A stretch of 30,504 nt of DNA, taken from assembly GCA_036397095.1 (NCBI GenBank), contig DASWJQ010000043.1, positions 1 through 30,504 of the forward strand, written 5' to 3'. Origin of the DNA: DASWJQ01 sp036397095. GTDB taxonomy: Bacteria; Chloroflexota; Anaerolineae; Anaerolineales; E44-bin32. This document shows positions 1-7,919 of the stretch, piece by piece. The notes under the pieces were generated by a model. It was not told the origin of the DNA and searched no databases. It saw only the letters and a program-made list of their open reading frames with translations. Every line of letters starts with the position of its first letter. Position 1 is the stretch's first letter. The position numbers and the translations under genes are program-made.

Positions 1-531
1 AACCTTGACAGGACCGGCAAGGTTGAACTCTTTCTGAGCCAGAACCATGATCACGCCTGGATGATCCTTAGGAGCGATCTCCCAGAAATTGGCGCCAACA
101 GACTCTTCGCCCTCACCGATAAAGACCTTCTCGCATTCCCATTTCTTGTCAGCGGCGGTCATCTCATATTTCTCGGCAACCTTCATGGTGGCATAAACTT
201 CGCCATCTTTTACGAGGGCAACATGATCGCCTTCCTTAATGGCAGCGGCATCAGCCTTAGATACATCAAGGGTGATGGGCACGGGCCAGAAGGTGCCGTC
301 TGCCATCTGAAAATTCTCACAAACGCCTTTCCAGTCAGCCTTGGTCATGAAGCCATCAAGGGGGCTGAAACCACCAATGCCCATCATGATGAGATCGCCT
401 TTGGCGCGGGCAGAAATCTCAATCTGCTTCAAGCCTTTTGCTACTTCAAGCTCAGCCTCACGCTCTTTACCATCGAGCAAAGCACAAACCAAACCTCTTC
501 CGCCATGTGGTGCAACCAATTTTGAGAACAT
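1..531 (-). CDS. sat: Sulfate adenylyltransferase (ATP sulfurylase), N-terminal part; runs off the left edge
   Basis: The minus strand reads open from an ATG at 531 to base 1 with no stop, giving 177 residues of a protein usually about 400-430 long. The start MFSKLVAPHGGRGLV and the segments ARAKGDLIMMGIGGFSPLDG and MADGTFWPVPITLD match, from memory, the PUA-like N-terminal domain of Sat from sulfate reducers and sulfur oxidisers. Sat interconverts sulfate plus ATP with APS plus pyrophosphate. The catalytic domain (QxRN and HxxH motifs) would lie outside the window, so activity cannot be judged. AGGAG sits 4 bases before the ATG. Hand counting of bases 1-180 gives about 50 % GC, against 65 % in a sampled line of copA, so transfer or a contig join is possible. 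Whether it serves dissimilatory or assimilatory sulfur metabolism cannot be told without aprAB/dsrAB. Confidence 0.93.
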   Translation of the reverse strand, partial: MFSKLVAPHGGRGLVCALLDGKEREAELEVAKGLKQIEISARAKGDLIMMGIGGFSPLDGFMTKADWKGVCENFQMADGTFWPVPITLDVSKADAAAIKEGDHVALVKDGEVYATMKVAEKYEMTAADKKWECEKVFIGEGEESVGANFWEIAPKDHPGVIMVLAQKEFNLAGPVKV

Positions 532-595
532 AGGACTCCTCTTTTGTTGATTTTTTTTATGAATAATAACGCCAGCCCCAACCTTGGAGTGACAA

Positions 596-619
596 TTTAA
601 TGAACAACCATTCACTAAA
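596..619 (-). promoter_or_regulatory. Inverted repeat at the predicted sat transcription start, candidate operator
   Basis: Arms TTTAATGAA and TTCACTAAA pair with one mismatch around a 6-base centre. The repeat lies just downstream of the TATATA -10 box, where a repressor would block initiation. The half-site GTGAA/TTCA resembles Rex sites, and Rex is known to control sat in Desulfovibrio vulgaris. However, the spacer is longer than the Rex consensus I recall, so a TetR-type site is as likely. Confidence 0.45.
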
Positions 620-628
620 GCATCCCCA

Positions 629-656
629 TATATAAAGCTGTTGATGGAAAAGTCAA
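629..656 (-). promoter_or_regulatory. Sigma70-type promoter of sat
   Basis: Minus strand TTGACT (656-651), 16-base spacer, TATATA (634-629). Initiation is expected near 622, leaving a leader of about 90 nt before the ATG at 531. Confidence 0.6.
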
Positions 657-690
657 GAAGAAAAAAGGGAATAATGCCCCCTTTTTCTTC
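657..690 (-). terminator. Terminator-like hairpin after copA
   Basis: GAAGAAAAAAGGG (657-669) pairs with CCCTTTTTCTTC (679-690) with one bulged base. It begins 5 bases after the copA stop and abuts the sat -35 box. The T-run lies inside the stem, so it may work on both strands. Confidence 0.55.
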
Positions 691-694
691 TCCC

Positions 695-3118
695 TTATTT
701 TATCTCAAAACGCCTCAAGCGCAGGGCATTACTGACAACCGAGACGGAGCTCAGGGCCATCGCTGCCCCGGCAATCATCGGGTTCAGACTGGGGCCGCCG
801 AAGAGAACAAGCAAACCCGCCGCCACCGGAATTCCGATCACATTATAGGCAAAGGCCCAGAAAAGATTCTGCCGGATGTTGCGCATCACCGCCCGCGATA
901 AGCGCAAGGCCGTAATCACCCCGTCCAGATTGCCTTTCATCAGGACAATATCACCGGATTCGATGGCGATATCGGTGCCGGTACCCATGGCAATCCCCAC
1001 ATCGGCCAGGGCCAGGGCCGGGGCATCATTAATCCCGTCGCCGACCATGGCCACCAATTCGCCCTCGGCCTGCATCCGCTGAACATAGGCAACCTTATCG
1101 CCGGGCTGAACCTCGGCGAAGACACGCTCAATGCCAACCTGGCGGGCAATGCTGTCGGCCGTCGCCTGGTTGTCCCCGGTGATCATGGCGATACGCAACC
1201 CCATCGACTTCAACTTGGCGACGGCCTCGGTCGAGCCCGGCTTGATGGTGTCGGCGACGGCGATCAAGCCGGCCGCCTGGTTGTCGAGCGCCAGCCACAT
1301 CGTGGTCTTAGCGTCGGCTTCGAAGGCTTGCGCCCGCGCTTCCAGGCCATTGAGTTCGACGTTGCGCTCGCGCATCAGGCGCAGGTTGCCCACCAACACC
1401 GTTCTGCCGTCCACCTCGGCTTGCAGGCCGCGGCCGGTAAGACTGGTAAAAGCATGGACCTCGGACAGGGCCAACCGGGCCTGCTCGGCCGCGTGCACGA
1501 TGGCGGCGCCCAGGGGATGCTCGGAACCGCGCTCGCCGCTGGCCGCCAGCCGCAGCACCTCATCGCGCAGGTGGCCGTGGGCCGCCACGACTTCGGTGAC
1601 GGCCGGCTGGCCGCTGGTGATTGTGCCGGTCTTGTCGAGCACGATCGTCGTCAGTTGATGGGCTCGCTCCAGGGCGGCACTGTTGCGGAACAGGATGCCG
1701 CGTTCGGCGCCCTTGCCCGTTCCGACCATGATGGCGGTTGGCGTCGCCAGACCCATAGCACACGGGCAGGCAATCACCAACACGGCGACGAGGCGAACCA
1801 GCGCCTCGACAAAGCCGGCAGCCGGGACAAGCCAATACCAAACACCAAAGGTCAGCAGCGCAGTGACGACAACGGCTGGCACAAAGACGGCCGCCACCTG
1901 GTCGGCCAGGCGCTGGATCGGGGCTTTGCTGGCCTGAGCCTGTTCGACCAGCCGAATGATTTGGGCCAGGGCGGTGTGCCGGCCGACGGCTGTCGCTTCA
2001 AAGCGCAGCAGCCCTTGTTTGTTGAGCGTGGCACCGAACAGCCGGTCGCCAGGTCCTTTGTCAACCGGCAGGCTCTCGCCGGTGATCATGCTCTCATCGA
2101 CGGCGCTGTGACCATCCAGCACGACACCGTCGACAGGAACCTTCTCGCCGGGCCGCACCAAGACGATATCGCCGACTGCGACTGAGTCGACCGGGATGTC
2201 ACGCTCTTCACCCTGGCGCACCACGCGGGCGGTCTTGGCCCGCAGCCCCATCAGCTTCTTGATGGCCTCGCTCGTCTGGCCCTTGGCCCTGGCCTCGAGC
2301 AGCTTGCCCAGAACGATCAGCGTGATGATGGCGGCCGCCGTTTCAAAGTAGACGTGGCCGGGGGCCAGGCCGAACACGACGGCAACCGAATACAGATAGG
2401 CGACGCTCGAACCAAGGGCGACCAGCACGTCCATATTTGCCGAGCGGTTGCGCAAAGACTTCAAACCACCTACGTAATACTGCCAGCCCACATAGAATTG
2501 CACCGGGGTGGCAAGCGCCCACATCAAATAGTTGACCCATGGTTGGTGGGCCCACATCCCGAGCAGACCGAAGTCACGCGCCATGCTCAAGACGAACAGC
2601 GGCAGGCTGAATACCACGCCAACCGTCAGCAGGCGGCTCTGGCGTTTGACCTCCATCTGCCGGGCTTGTCGTTCGGCATCCTCGAGCGCTTCAGGCTCGG
2701 CCTCGACGACGCCATAGCCAATGCGCTCGATTTGCTCGATCAGCTGGCGGCGCTCGACGGCGCCAGGCAGGTAGCGAACGCTGGCGCGTTCGGTCGCCAG
2801 ATTGACATTGGCTTCGAGCACGCCCGGCAGTTTGCCCAGCCCCTTCTCAACCGTCGCCACGCAGTTGGCGCAGGTCATACCGGTGATGGCCAGCTCGGTT
2901 TGGCCGACGGCCACCCCATAGCCTATGCGCTCCACCTGGGCCACCAATTCGGCCGGCGCCGTCTTGGCCGGGTCGTAGCGCACGGCCGCACGTTCGGTGG
3001 CCAAATTGACGGCCACCGACTCAACGCCGGCCAGCTTGCCCAGCCCCTTTTCGACGGTGCTGACACAGTTGGCGCAGGTCATGCCGGTGATGGGTAATGT
3101 CGTCTCCGTGATTGTCAC
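695..3118 (-). CDS. copA: Copper-exporting P1B-type ATPase CopA
   Basis: 807 residues, normal for CopA. It pumps Cu(I) out of the cytoplasm using ATP. Two N-terminal heavy-metal-associated domains each carry GMTCANC (Cys15/18 and Cys83/86). Then follow membrane helices, the actuator TGES (346-349), the metal-binding CPC in a membrane helix (451-453), the phosphorylation motif DKTGT (495-499), SEHPL (532-536), a GDGINDAP hinge, and a final membrane pair with MxxSS. CPC together with MxxSS points to Cu(I) rather than Zn/Cd. The start is GTG at 3118, preceded by AAAGG. The gene is last in an operon with csoR and the GDCCVxC gene, and a hairpin follows the stop. All catalytic residues looked for are present. 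Confidence 0.96.
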   Translation of the reverse strand: MTITETTLPITGMTCANCVSTVEKGLGKLAGVESVAVNLATERAAVRYDPAKTAPAELVAQVERIGYGVAVGQTELAITGMTCANCVATVEKGLGKLPGVLEANVNLATERASVRYLPGAVERRQLIEQIERIGYGVVEAEPEALEDAERQARQMEVKRQSRLLTVGVVFSLPLFVLSMARDFGLLGMWAHQPWVNYLMWALATPVQFYVGWQYYVGGLKSLRNRSANMDVLVALGSSVAYLYSVAVVFGLAPGHVYFETAAAIITLIVLGKLLEARAKGQTSEAIKKLMGLRAKTARVVRQGEERDIPVDSVAVGDIVLVRPGEKVPVDGVVLDGHSAVDESMITGESLPVDKGPGDRLFGATLNKQGLLRFEATAVGRHTALAQIIRLVEQAQASKAPIQRLADQVAAVFVPAVVVTALLTFGVWYWLVPAAGFVEALVRLVAVLVIACPCAMGLATPTAIMVGTGKGAERGILFRNSAALERAHQLTTIVLDKTGTITSGQPAVTEVVAAHGHLRDEVLRLAASGERGSEHPLGAAIVHAAEQARLALSEVHAFTSLTGRGLQAEVDGRTVLVGNLRLMRERNVELNGLEARAQAFEADAKTTMWLALDNQAAGLIAVADTIKPGSTEAVAKLKSMGLRIAMITGDNQATADSIARQVGIERVFAEVQPGDKVAYVQRMQAEGELVAMVGDGINDAPALALADVGIAMGTGTDIAIESGDIVLMKGNLDGVITALRLSRAVMRNIRQNLFWAFAYNVIGIPVAAGLLVLFGGPSLNPMIAGAAMALSSVSVVSNALRLRRFEIK

Positions 3119-3154
3119 TTGCCGCCTTTCATAGGCTTACTTACACACCATAGG

Positions 3155-3379
3155 TTACTGCACGCCAGTCTCAAGCTGCTTCGACGGGCAGGGCATGGAG
3201 CCAAAACTGCAGAAGACGCAGCAATCGCCCGGCGCCGGTCGCAGTGCCGCACCGCAGGCCGGGCAAGTGTAGAAAAAGAGGCACGAGTCGATAGGCATCG
3301 TCTTGTCGTCCATTGCGCCACAGGCAGGGCAGGTCAGCCGGCTGGCGAGCACAACGGCGGGTTGTTGGCTGGCGGGCAC
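3155..3379 (-). CDS. GDCCVxC-domain small cysteine-rich protein
   Basis: 74 residues with nine cysteines: CPAC (17-20), Cys33, CPAC (39-42), the signature GDCCVFC (51-57) and Cys64 in MPCP. This matches the small family annotated as GDCCVxC domain-containing (seleno)proteins, often found beside mercury or copper resistance genes. The biochemical role is not established; metal binding or thiol chemistry is likely. Here the last position of the signature is Cys, not UGA-encoded Sec. The GTG start follows directly on the csoR TAG stop, and copA begins 36 bases after its end, so all three are probably co-transcribed. Another reading frame overlaps this region but lacks any recognisable signature. 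Confidence 0.82.
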   Translation of the reverse strand: MPASQQPAVVLASRLTCPACGAMDDKTMPIDSCLFFYTCPACGAALRPAPGDCCVFCSFGSMPCPSKQLETGVQ

Positions 3380-3664
3380 CTACAGTTTGCCTCTCGTCTC
3401 GAAAACCTGACGGATCTCTCCCAAGACACGCTCGCGCTCGGCCGCATCCTCACCGCGGATAGCCTCGGTTACGCACGAATGCATATGGTCGTCGAGCACC
3501 ATCAGGTTGACTTTGTTCAGGGCCGACTGAACGGCCTGCACCTGATGGATGACATCGATGCAGTATTCTTCGTCCTCGACCATGCGCAGGATGCCTTGCA
3601 AGTGCCCGTGGACCGAGCGCAAGCGATTGAGCACATCTTCTTTGGTGGCTGTATCACGCTGCAT
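3380..3664 (-). CDS. csoR: CsoR-family copper-sensing repressor
   Basis: 94 residues, all-helical DUF156/CsoR-RcnR family. The Cu(I) ligands of the family are in place: Cys35, His60 and Cys64 (pattern C-x24-H-x3-C), equivalent to Cys36/His61/Cys65 of the Mycobacterium protein. In the family, apo-CsoR binds a G-tract operator and Cu(I) releases it. The ATG at 3664 is chosen because GAGGAGAG lies 9 bases upstream. An alternative TTG at 3691 would put that ribosome site inside the gene. It is the first gene of the csoR-GDCCVxC-copA operon and is probably autoregulated through the palindrome at 3695-3719. Confidence 0.93.
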   Translation of the reverse strand: MQRDTATKEDVLNRLRSVHGHLQGILRMVEDEEYCIDVIHQVQAVQSALNKVNLMVLDDHMHSCVTEAIRGEDAAERERVLGEIRQVFETRGKL

Positions 3665-3694
3665 AATGAGGCACTCTCCTCTGTCGGGCAACTC

Positions 3695-3719
3695 ACCCCC
3701 TCCCCCTGGGGGGTGGGGT
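3695..3719. promoter_or_regulatory. G/C-tract palindrome, candidate CsoR operator
   Basis: A 25-base imperfect palindrome centred on 3707: A-C4 and C5 in the left half mirror G5 and G4-T in the right, with two unpaired positions per arm. It lies 31 bases upstream of the csoR ATG. CsoR operators are C-tract/G-tract palindromes of this kind. A possible minus-strand -10 box, TATACT, lies at 3732-3727, but I see no good -35. Confidence 0.65.
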
Positions 3720-3811
3720 CGCTCTCAGTATAAGCGATGTAGGAGGGCTGGCTAGAGGAGAGATGTCATGAATTGGGTGTGCCGACCGGCTGTCGGCCGC
3801 GTAGGGCTGGC

Positions 3812-4717
3812 TCAGTCGGGGTGGATGGCATGGCCGCCGAACTGATGGCGCATGGCCGCCAGCAGCTTATCGGCGTAGTTGTCTGGCCGGCGCGAGCGGA
3901 AGCGGGCAAACAGCGAGTGGCTGATCACCGGCGCCGGCACGCCGAGCGCAACGGCTTCGTTGACCGTCCAGCGTCCTTCCCCGGAATCATCAACATACGC
4001 GCCCACCTGATCCAAGGCGGGATCGGCTTCCAGGGCGCGGGCGGTCAGATCGAGCAGCCAGGAGCGGATGACCGTGCCGTGGCGCCAGGCCTCGGCCACC
4101 TGATGAAGGTCGAGCCCGAACTCGTCCTTCGCCTGTAAAATGGCGAAGCCCTCGGCGTAGGCTTGCATCAGGCCGTACTCGATGCCGTTATGCACCATCT
4201 TGACAAAGTGGCCGGCGCCGCTGGGACCGACGTGGGCCCATCCCCGATCGGCGGCTGGTGCCAATGCCTGGAAGATGGTTGCCAATGTGGTAACGGCTTC
4301 GGTCGGTCCGCCAATCATCAGTCCATAACCCTTTTTGAGCCCCCAAATGCCGCCGCTGACTCCGACATCCAGGTATTGCACCGACCCGCCTGCCGCCGCG
4401 CTGGCGCGCGCCATGCTCTCTTGATAATTGCTGTTGCCACCATCTAGCAGAATATCCCCTCCCGCAAGCAGGGGAAGCAGCTCGTCGACGGTCGCCTGGG
4501 TCGGGGCGCCCGCAGGGACCATCATCCATATCGCCCGCGGTGACGACAACTGGCCCACCAGATCCCTGAGGTTATCGGCTGGCAGGGCACCGTCCTTGCC
4601 AACCGCGTTGACGGCGTCGGCATCAAGGTCGTAGGCGACGACCTGGTGGCCCGCCTGCATCAGGCGACGGGTCATGTTGGCCCCCATGCGGCCGAGCCCT
4701 ACCATTCCAATCTGCAT
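3812..4717 (-). CDS. gnd: 6-phosphogluconate dehydrogenase, decarboxylating, short form
   Basis: 301 residues, the short GndB/YqeC-like form (classical Gnd is about 470). It oxidatively decarboxylates 6-phosphogluconate to ribulose 5-phosphate. The Rossmann motif GLGRMG is at 7-12, the substrate-loop region is around GVSGGIWGLKKG, and the catalytic helix carries GHFVKMVHNGIEYG. The short form often prefers NAD+, but cofactor use cannot be proved here. The ATG is preceded by GGAGG. It lies 67 bases downstream of tal on the same strand, which suggests a shared pentose-phosphate transcript. Confidence 0.92.
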   Translation of the reverse strand: MQIGMVGLGRMGANMTRRLMQAGHQVVAYDLDADAVNAVGKDGALPADNLRDLVGQLSSPRAIWMMVPAGAPTQATVDELLPLLAGGDILLDGGNSNYQESMARASAAAGGSVQYLDVGVSGGIWGLKKGYGLMIGGPTEAVTTLATIFQALAPAADRGWAHVGPSGAGHFVKMVHNGIEYGLMQAYAEGFAILQAKDEFGLDLHQVAEAWRHGTVIRSWLLDLTARALEADPALDQVGAYVDDSGEGRWTVNEAVALGVPAPVISHSLFARFRSRRPDNYADKLLAAMRHQFGGHAIHPD

Positions 4718-4784
4718 GCTGCCTCCGTTTGCTGCCTGTTATCCTGGACCCATTGCCAGGTGGGTCGTACTGGGGCGATGGTGG

Positions 4785-5894
4785 TTAGCCGGCCTTGGCC
4801 GGTGCGCTTCGAGCCCGCGCCAACTTCTGGCCAAGGGTCTCCATCAGATCGTCGAACGAACGGGCAAACTTCGCCACCCCCTCTTCGAGCAGCTCATCCG
4901 TCACCTGGTCCAGGTCGACACCCAATTCGGCCAGACGCGCCAGCTGCCGCTCGGCCGCCTCCAGATCCTGGTCGACGGTACGGTCAGCGGTTCCGTGGTC
5001 GACAAACGCCTCCAGGGTTTCGGGCGGCAAGGTGTTAATCGTGTGCGGTCCGATCAGGCCGTCGACGTACATCGTGTCGGGGTAGGCTGGATCCTTGGTG
5101 CTGGTGCTGCCCCATAGGACACGTTGGAGGCGGGCGCCGCGAACGGCCAGCTTCTTCCAGCGATCCCCGCCGAAGGTCTGCTGGAACCGGCGGTAGGCCA
5201 TCTTGGCGTTGGCGATGCCGATCTTGCCCCGCACCGAATCTTCGCCGATTTCGTCGAGCCGCTTGTCTATCTTGGTGTCAACCCGGCTGACGAAGAAGGA
5301 AGCGACCGACGCAACCTGTGATACATCGCCGCCGGCCCGGTCGAAGGCCTCGAGCCCGGACAGGTAGGCTTCCGCCACCCGATCGTACTGCCCAAGCGAA
5401 AACATGAGCGTGATGTTGATGTTGACCCCAACCCCGACCATTTGCTGGATGGCGGGGTAACCGGCTTCAGTCGCAGGGATCTTGATCATCAGGTTGGGCC
5501 GATCGACGGCTTGATGGAAGTGTTTCACCTCCTCGATCGTCCCGTCCGTGTCGTCGGCCAATCCCGGACTGACTTCCAGGCTAACGTAGCCGTCGGCGCC
5601 GGCAGTCTCGTCGTAGACCGGGCGCAGCAGGTCACCCGCCTGCTGAATGTCGGCAATTACCAGCGCTTCATAGCTCTGGCGCAGGCTGCTGCCGGCCTCG
5701 GCCAGCGCCGAGATCTGCATGTCGTAGGCCGCGCTGTTGGCAATGGCTTGATCGAAGATGGATGGATTGGAAGTCATGCCGCTCAGGCCGCGGTCGATCA
5801 GGGCCTGCAGCTCCCCAGCCTGCATGAATTCGCGCTCGATGAAGTCGAGCCAGGCCGACTGGCCCAGGTTGCGTAGGTCAAGTAGGGTTGGCAT
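4785..5894 (-). CDS. tal: Transaldolase
   Basis: 369 residues, the length of the actinobacterial/cyanobacterial-type transaldolase (about 370). It moves a dihydroxyacetone unit between sugar phosphates in the non-oxidative pentose phosphate pathway. The family signature GMTSNPSIFDQAI is near residues 39-52, and the Schiff-base lysine is Lys138 in NLMIKIPATEAG. AGAGGAGG lies just before the ATG. It is upstream of gnd in the same direction. The region between it and the SDR gene (90 bases) shows no convincing promoter. Confidence 0.95.
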   Translation of the reverse strand: MPTLLDLRNLGQSAWLDFIEREFMQAGELQALIDRGLSGMTSNPSIFDQAIANSAAYDMQISALAEAGSSLRQSYEALVIADIQQAGDLLRPVYDETAGADGYVSLEVSPGLADDTDGTIEEVKHFHQAVDRPNLMIKIPATEAGYPAIQQMVGVGVNINITLMFSLGQYDRVAEAYLSGLEAFDRAGGDVSQVASVASFFVSRVDTKIDKRLDEIGEDSVRGKIGIANAKMAYRRFQQTFGGDRWKKLAVRGARLQRVLWGSTSTKDPAYPDTMYVDGLIGPHTINTLPPETLEAFVDHGTADRTVDQDLEAAERQLARLAELGVDLDQVTDELLEEGVAKFARSFDDLMETLGQKLARARSAPAKAG

Positions 5895-5984
5895 CGCTGC
5901 CTCCTCTATGGGTTGTAGCCAATGTGGGCCCTCGAGGCCCTACCACTGTTAGAGGATAACAGAGCCTGCCAAGCTGGTTGCGCG

Positions 5985-6701
5985 CTAGGTCAGGCCCAGC
6001 ACCGGAATGATGGCGCCGTGAATGGCCCGAGCCCGATCCGAAGCCAGAAACAAGATGACATCGGTTACCGCTTGCAGCTGAACCCACTTGCTTGAATCAG
6101 CCTCAGGCATCGATGCTCGGTTGCCGGGCGTGTCCATCGTGCCCGGCATGACGGCATTGACGTTGATGCCGTGGTGGCGCAGTTCAGAGGCCAGACTCTC
6201 CGTCAGGCGAATGACGGCGCTTTTGGCGGCGGCGTAAGCTGCGTTGCCGGCGCCGGCCTTGAGGCCGGGTCGGGCGGCAACATTGATTATCTTGCCGGCG
6301 CTCTGCTCGAGCATCATCGGGATCAAGGCGCGTGAGGTCAGGAAGGCGCTGGTTGCGTTGAGATCCAGCATGAAGTGCCAGGTTTCGGGGTCGGTCTCGT
6401 GAACCGGCTGGCCGGCGCGAAATCCGCCGGCAATGTTGGCCAGCACATCAACCCGCCCCCAGCGCTCGCGGATTCGGTCCCGCAGGCCGTTAACCGCGCC
6501 CGGGTCCGACAGGTCGCACTCGGCCGTCATCATCGTCGATCCGGGTTCGGCTGCTTGTGGGTAGCGGTCACGCAGCTTCTGATCATCGATGTCCACCAGC
6601 ACCAGGTTGGCCCCAGCCTGGCGGAAGGCGCCCGCCAGTGCGCCACCAAGGGCGCCGGCGGCGCCGGTGACCACCACTACCTGGTCGGAGAAATCTTCCA
6701 T
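5985..6701 (-). CDS. Short-chain dehydrogenase/reductase lacking the usual catalytic Ser
   Basis: 238 residues, the usual SDR size. The cofactor motif TGAAGALG is at 12-19, the NAG-like motif is NIAGG near 89-93, and the catalytic Tyr156/Lys160 pair lies in YAAAK. The position normally held by Ser, 13 residues before Tyr, is Ala (INVAARPG, 139-146). Dihydropteridine-reductase-like SDRs share an Ala there, so this may belong near that branch. The substrate is unknown. ATG at 6701 is preferred over an upstream in-frame start because GGAGGCGG precedes it. It is divergent from the mscS gene. Confidence 0.85.
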   Translation of the reverse strand: MEDFSDQVVVVTGAAGALGGALAGAFRQAGANLVLVDIDDQKLRDRYPQAAEPGSTMMTAECDLSDPGAVNGLRDRIRERWGRVDVLANIAGGFRAGQPVHETDPETWHFMLDLNATSAFLTSRALIPMMLEQSAGKIINVAARPGLKAGAGNAAYAAAKSAVIRLTESLASELRHHGINVNAVMPGTMDTPGNRASMPEADSSKWVQLQAVTDVILFLASDRARAIHGAIIPVLGLT

Positions 6702-6726
6702 ACCCTTGCCGCCTCCCGGGTCGTAT

Positions 6727-6755
6727 TTGCCCAAGCCCGACCGTCTGCTTACTAT
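6727..6755 (+). promoter_or_regulatory. Possible promoter of the MscS gene
   Basis: TTGCCC (6727-6732), 17-base spacer, TACTAT (6750-6755). On the other strand the same place offers TATAGT (6756-6751) for the SDR gene but no good -35. The imperfect dyad GTCTGCT / AGCAGTAGAC covers this spot. Confidence 0.35.
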
Positions 6756-6811
6756 AGCAGTAGACACAAGCTCGCATGGGATTCGCCGTGCGTTGGGTCG
6801 GGAGGCAGGTT

Positions 6812-7912
6812 ATGACGTTGGGTTGGACTGAAACGCAATGGACCGAGCTCGGCATCACCGTGTTTGGTGTAGTTGCCGTCGTCATCCTGATTCGGGTGTT
6901 AAGCGATCTCATCTTGCGCCGATTGGCCGGAGCCATTGCTGGCCGGACGAAGACCGATCTGGATGATGTGCTGTTGCAGGTCTCCCGGCTCCCCCTGCAG
7001 CTGACACTCATCGCCGCCACGATCGATGCGGCTCACAATGGATTATCGATTGTGCCGGCTGGTTGGCGATCCGGCTTGGAGGACGCGTTTTTCGTCGCGT
7101 ATGTCGTCATCGCCTTCCTGTTCTTGTGGCGTTTGATCACGGCCCTGACAAAATGGTATGGGCGTCAGGCAACCCAGCTGACGGACAGCAAGCTGGATGA
7201 GCAATTGCTGCCCTTCTTTCGCCGCATTGCGCTGCTCGGCTTGCTAATCTTGATGCTGATCATCGTGTTGGATCACTTTGGCGTGGAAGTCAGCGGCCTG
7301 GTGGCCACCCTCGGCGTTTCGTCGTTGGTCATCGGCCTGGCTGGCCAGGCGGCGCTGGCCGATACGATCAGCGGGTTCGTCCTGATGATCGACCGGCCCT
7401 TTCGCATTGGCGACCGCATCGAGATTCTCGAACTGGGCACCTGGGGCGACGTTGTCGATGTGGGGCTGCGCAGCGCCCGCATCCGCACACTCGACAATCG
7501 GTTGGTGATCGTGCCCAACTCGGTGCTGGGAAAGAGCCTGATCGTCAATCACTCCTTTCCGGATTCTCACTACCGATTGGATGTGCATGTCGGCGTTGCC
7601 TATGGCACGGACATCGAGCGGGCCCGGTCGACGATGATCGAGGCCGCCGGAGGGGTGGAGGGCGTTTGGGCCGAGCGCGAGGTCGAGGCTCTGTTTCTTG
7701 AGATGGGCGACTCGGCCTTGATCTTTCGCATCCGGGTTTGGATCGAGTCGTACGTGGACACCCGGCGAATTGTCGATCGTGTCAACACGGCCGTCTACCG
7801 GGCCCTGAACGAGGTGGGCATCCAGGTGCCGTTCCCGCAACGCACACTCCACCACCGGATCGATCAGGTGGAGCCGGCCCACGTCCGCAGGTTGTTGGAA
7901 GGTCGGGGTTGA
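6812..7912 (+). CDS. Small-conductance mechanosensitive channel, MscS family
   Basis: 366 residues, moderately longer than E. coli MscS (286). The protein should sit in the cytoplasmic membrane and release solutes on hypo-osmotic shock. Hydrophobic segments fall near 14-36, 92-112 and 137-156. They are followed by the Gly/Ala-rich pore helix (about 160-183, with ATLGVSSLVIGLAGQAA) and the beta domain beginning RPFRIGDRIEI. The C-terminal alpha/beta domain ends around PFPQRTLHH. ATG 6812 is chosen over the upstream start at 6776 because GGGAGG lies 8 bases before it. Ion selectivity cannot be inferred. Confidence 0.92.
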   Translation: MTLGWTETQWTELGITVFGVVAVVILIRVLSDLILRRLAGAIAGRTKTDLDDVLLQVSRLPLQLTLIAATIDAAHNGLSIVPAGWRSGLEDAFFVAYVVIAFLFLWRLITALTKWYGRQATQLTDSKLDEQLLPFFRRIALLGLLILMLIIVLDHFGVEVSGLVATLGVSSLVIGLAGQAALADTISGFVLMIDRPFRIGDRIEILELGTWGDVVDVGLRSARIRTLDNRLVIVPNSVLGKSLIVNHSFPDSHYRLDVHVGVAYGTDIERARSTMIEAAGGVEGVWAEREVEALFLEMGDSALIFRIRVWIESYVDTRRIVDRVNTAVYRALNEVGIQVPFPQRTLHHRIDQVEPAHVRRLLEGRG

Positions 7913-7919
7913 AAGCGGC

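Noticed and set aside
61..525. 154-codon plus-strand frame over the start of the window
   Set aside because: It is the antisense shadow of sat, whose minus-strand frame shows clear homology.
596..619. Firm call of a Rex binding site
   Set aside because: The half-sites are similar, but the right arm deviates and the 6-base spacer is longer than the consensus I recall.
1328..2185. 285-codon plus-strand frame inside copA
   Set aside because: Antisense shadow produced by high-GC codon bias; no ribosome site and no family resemblance.
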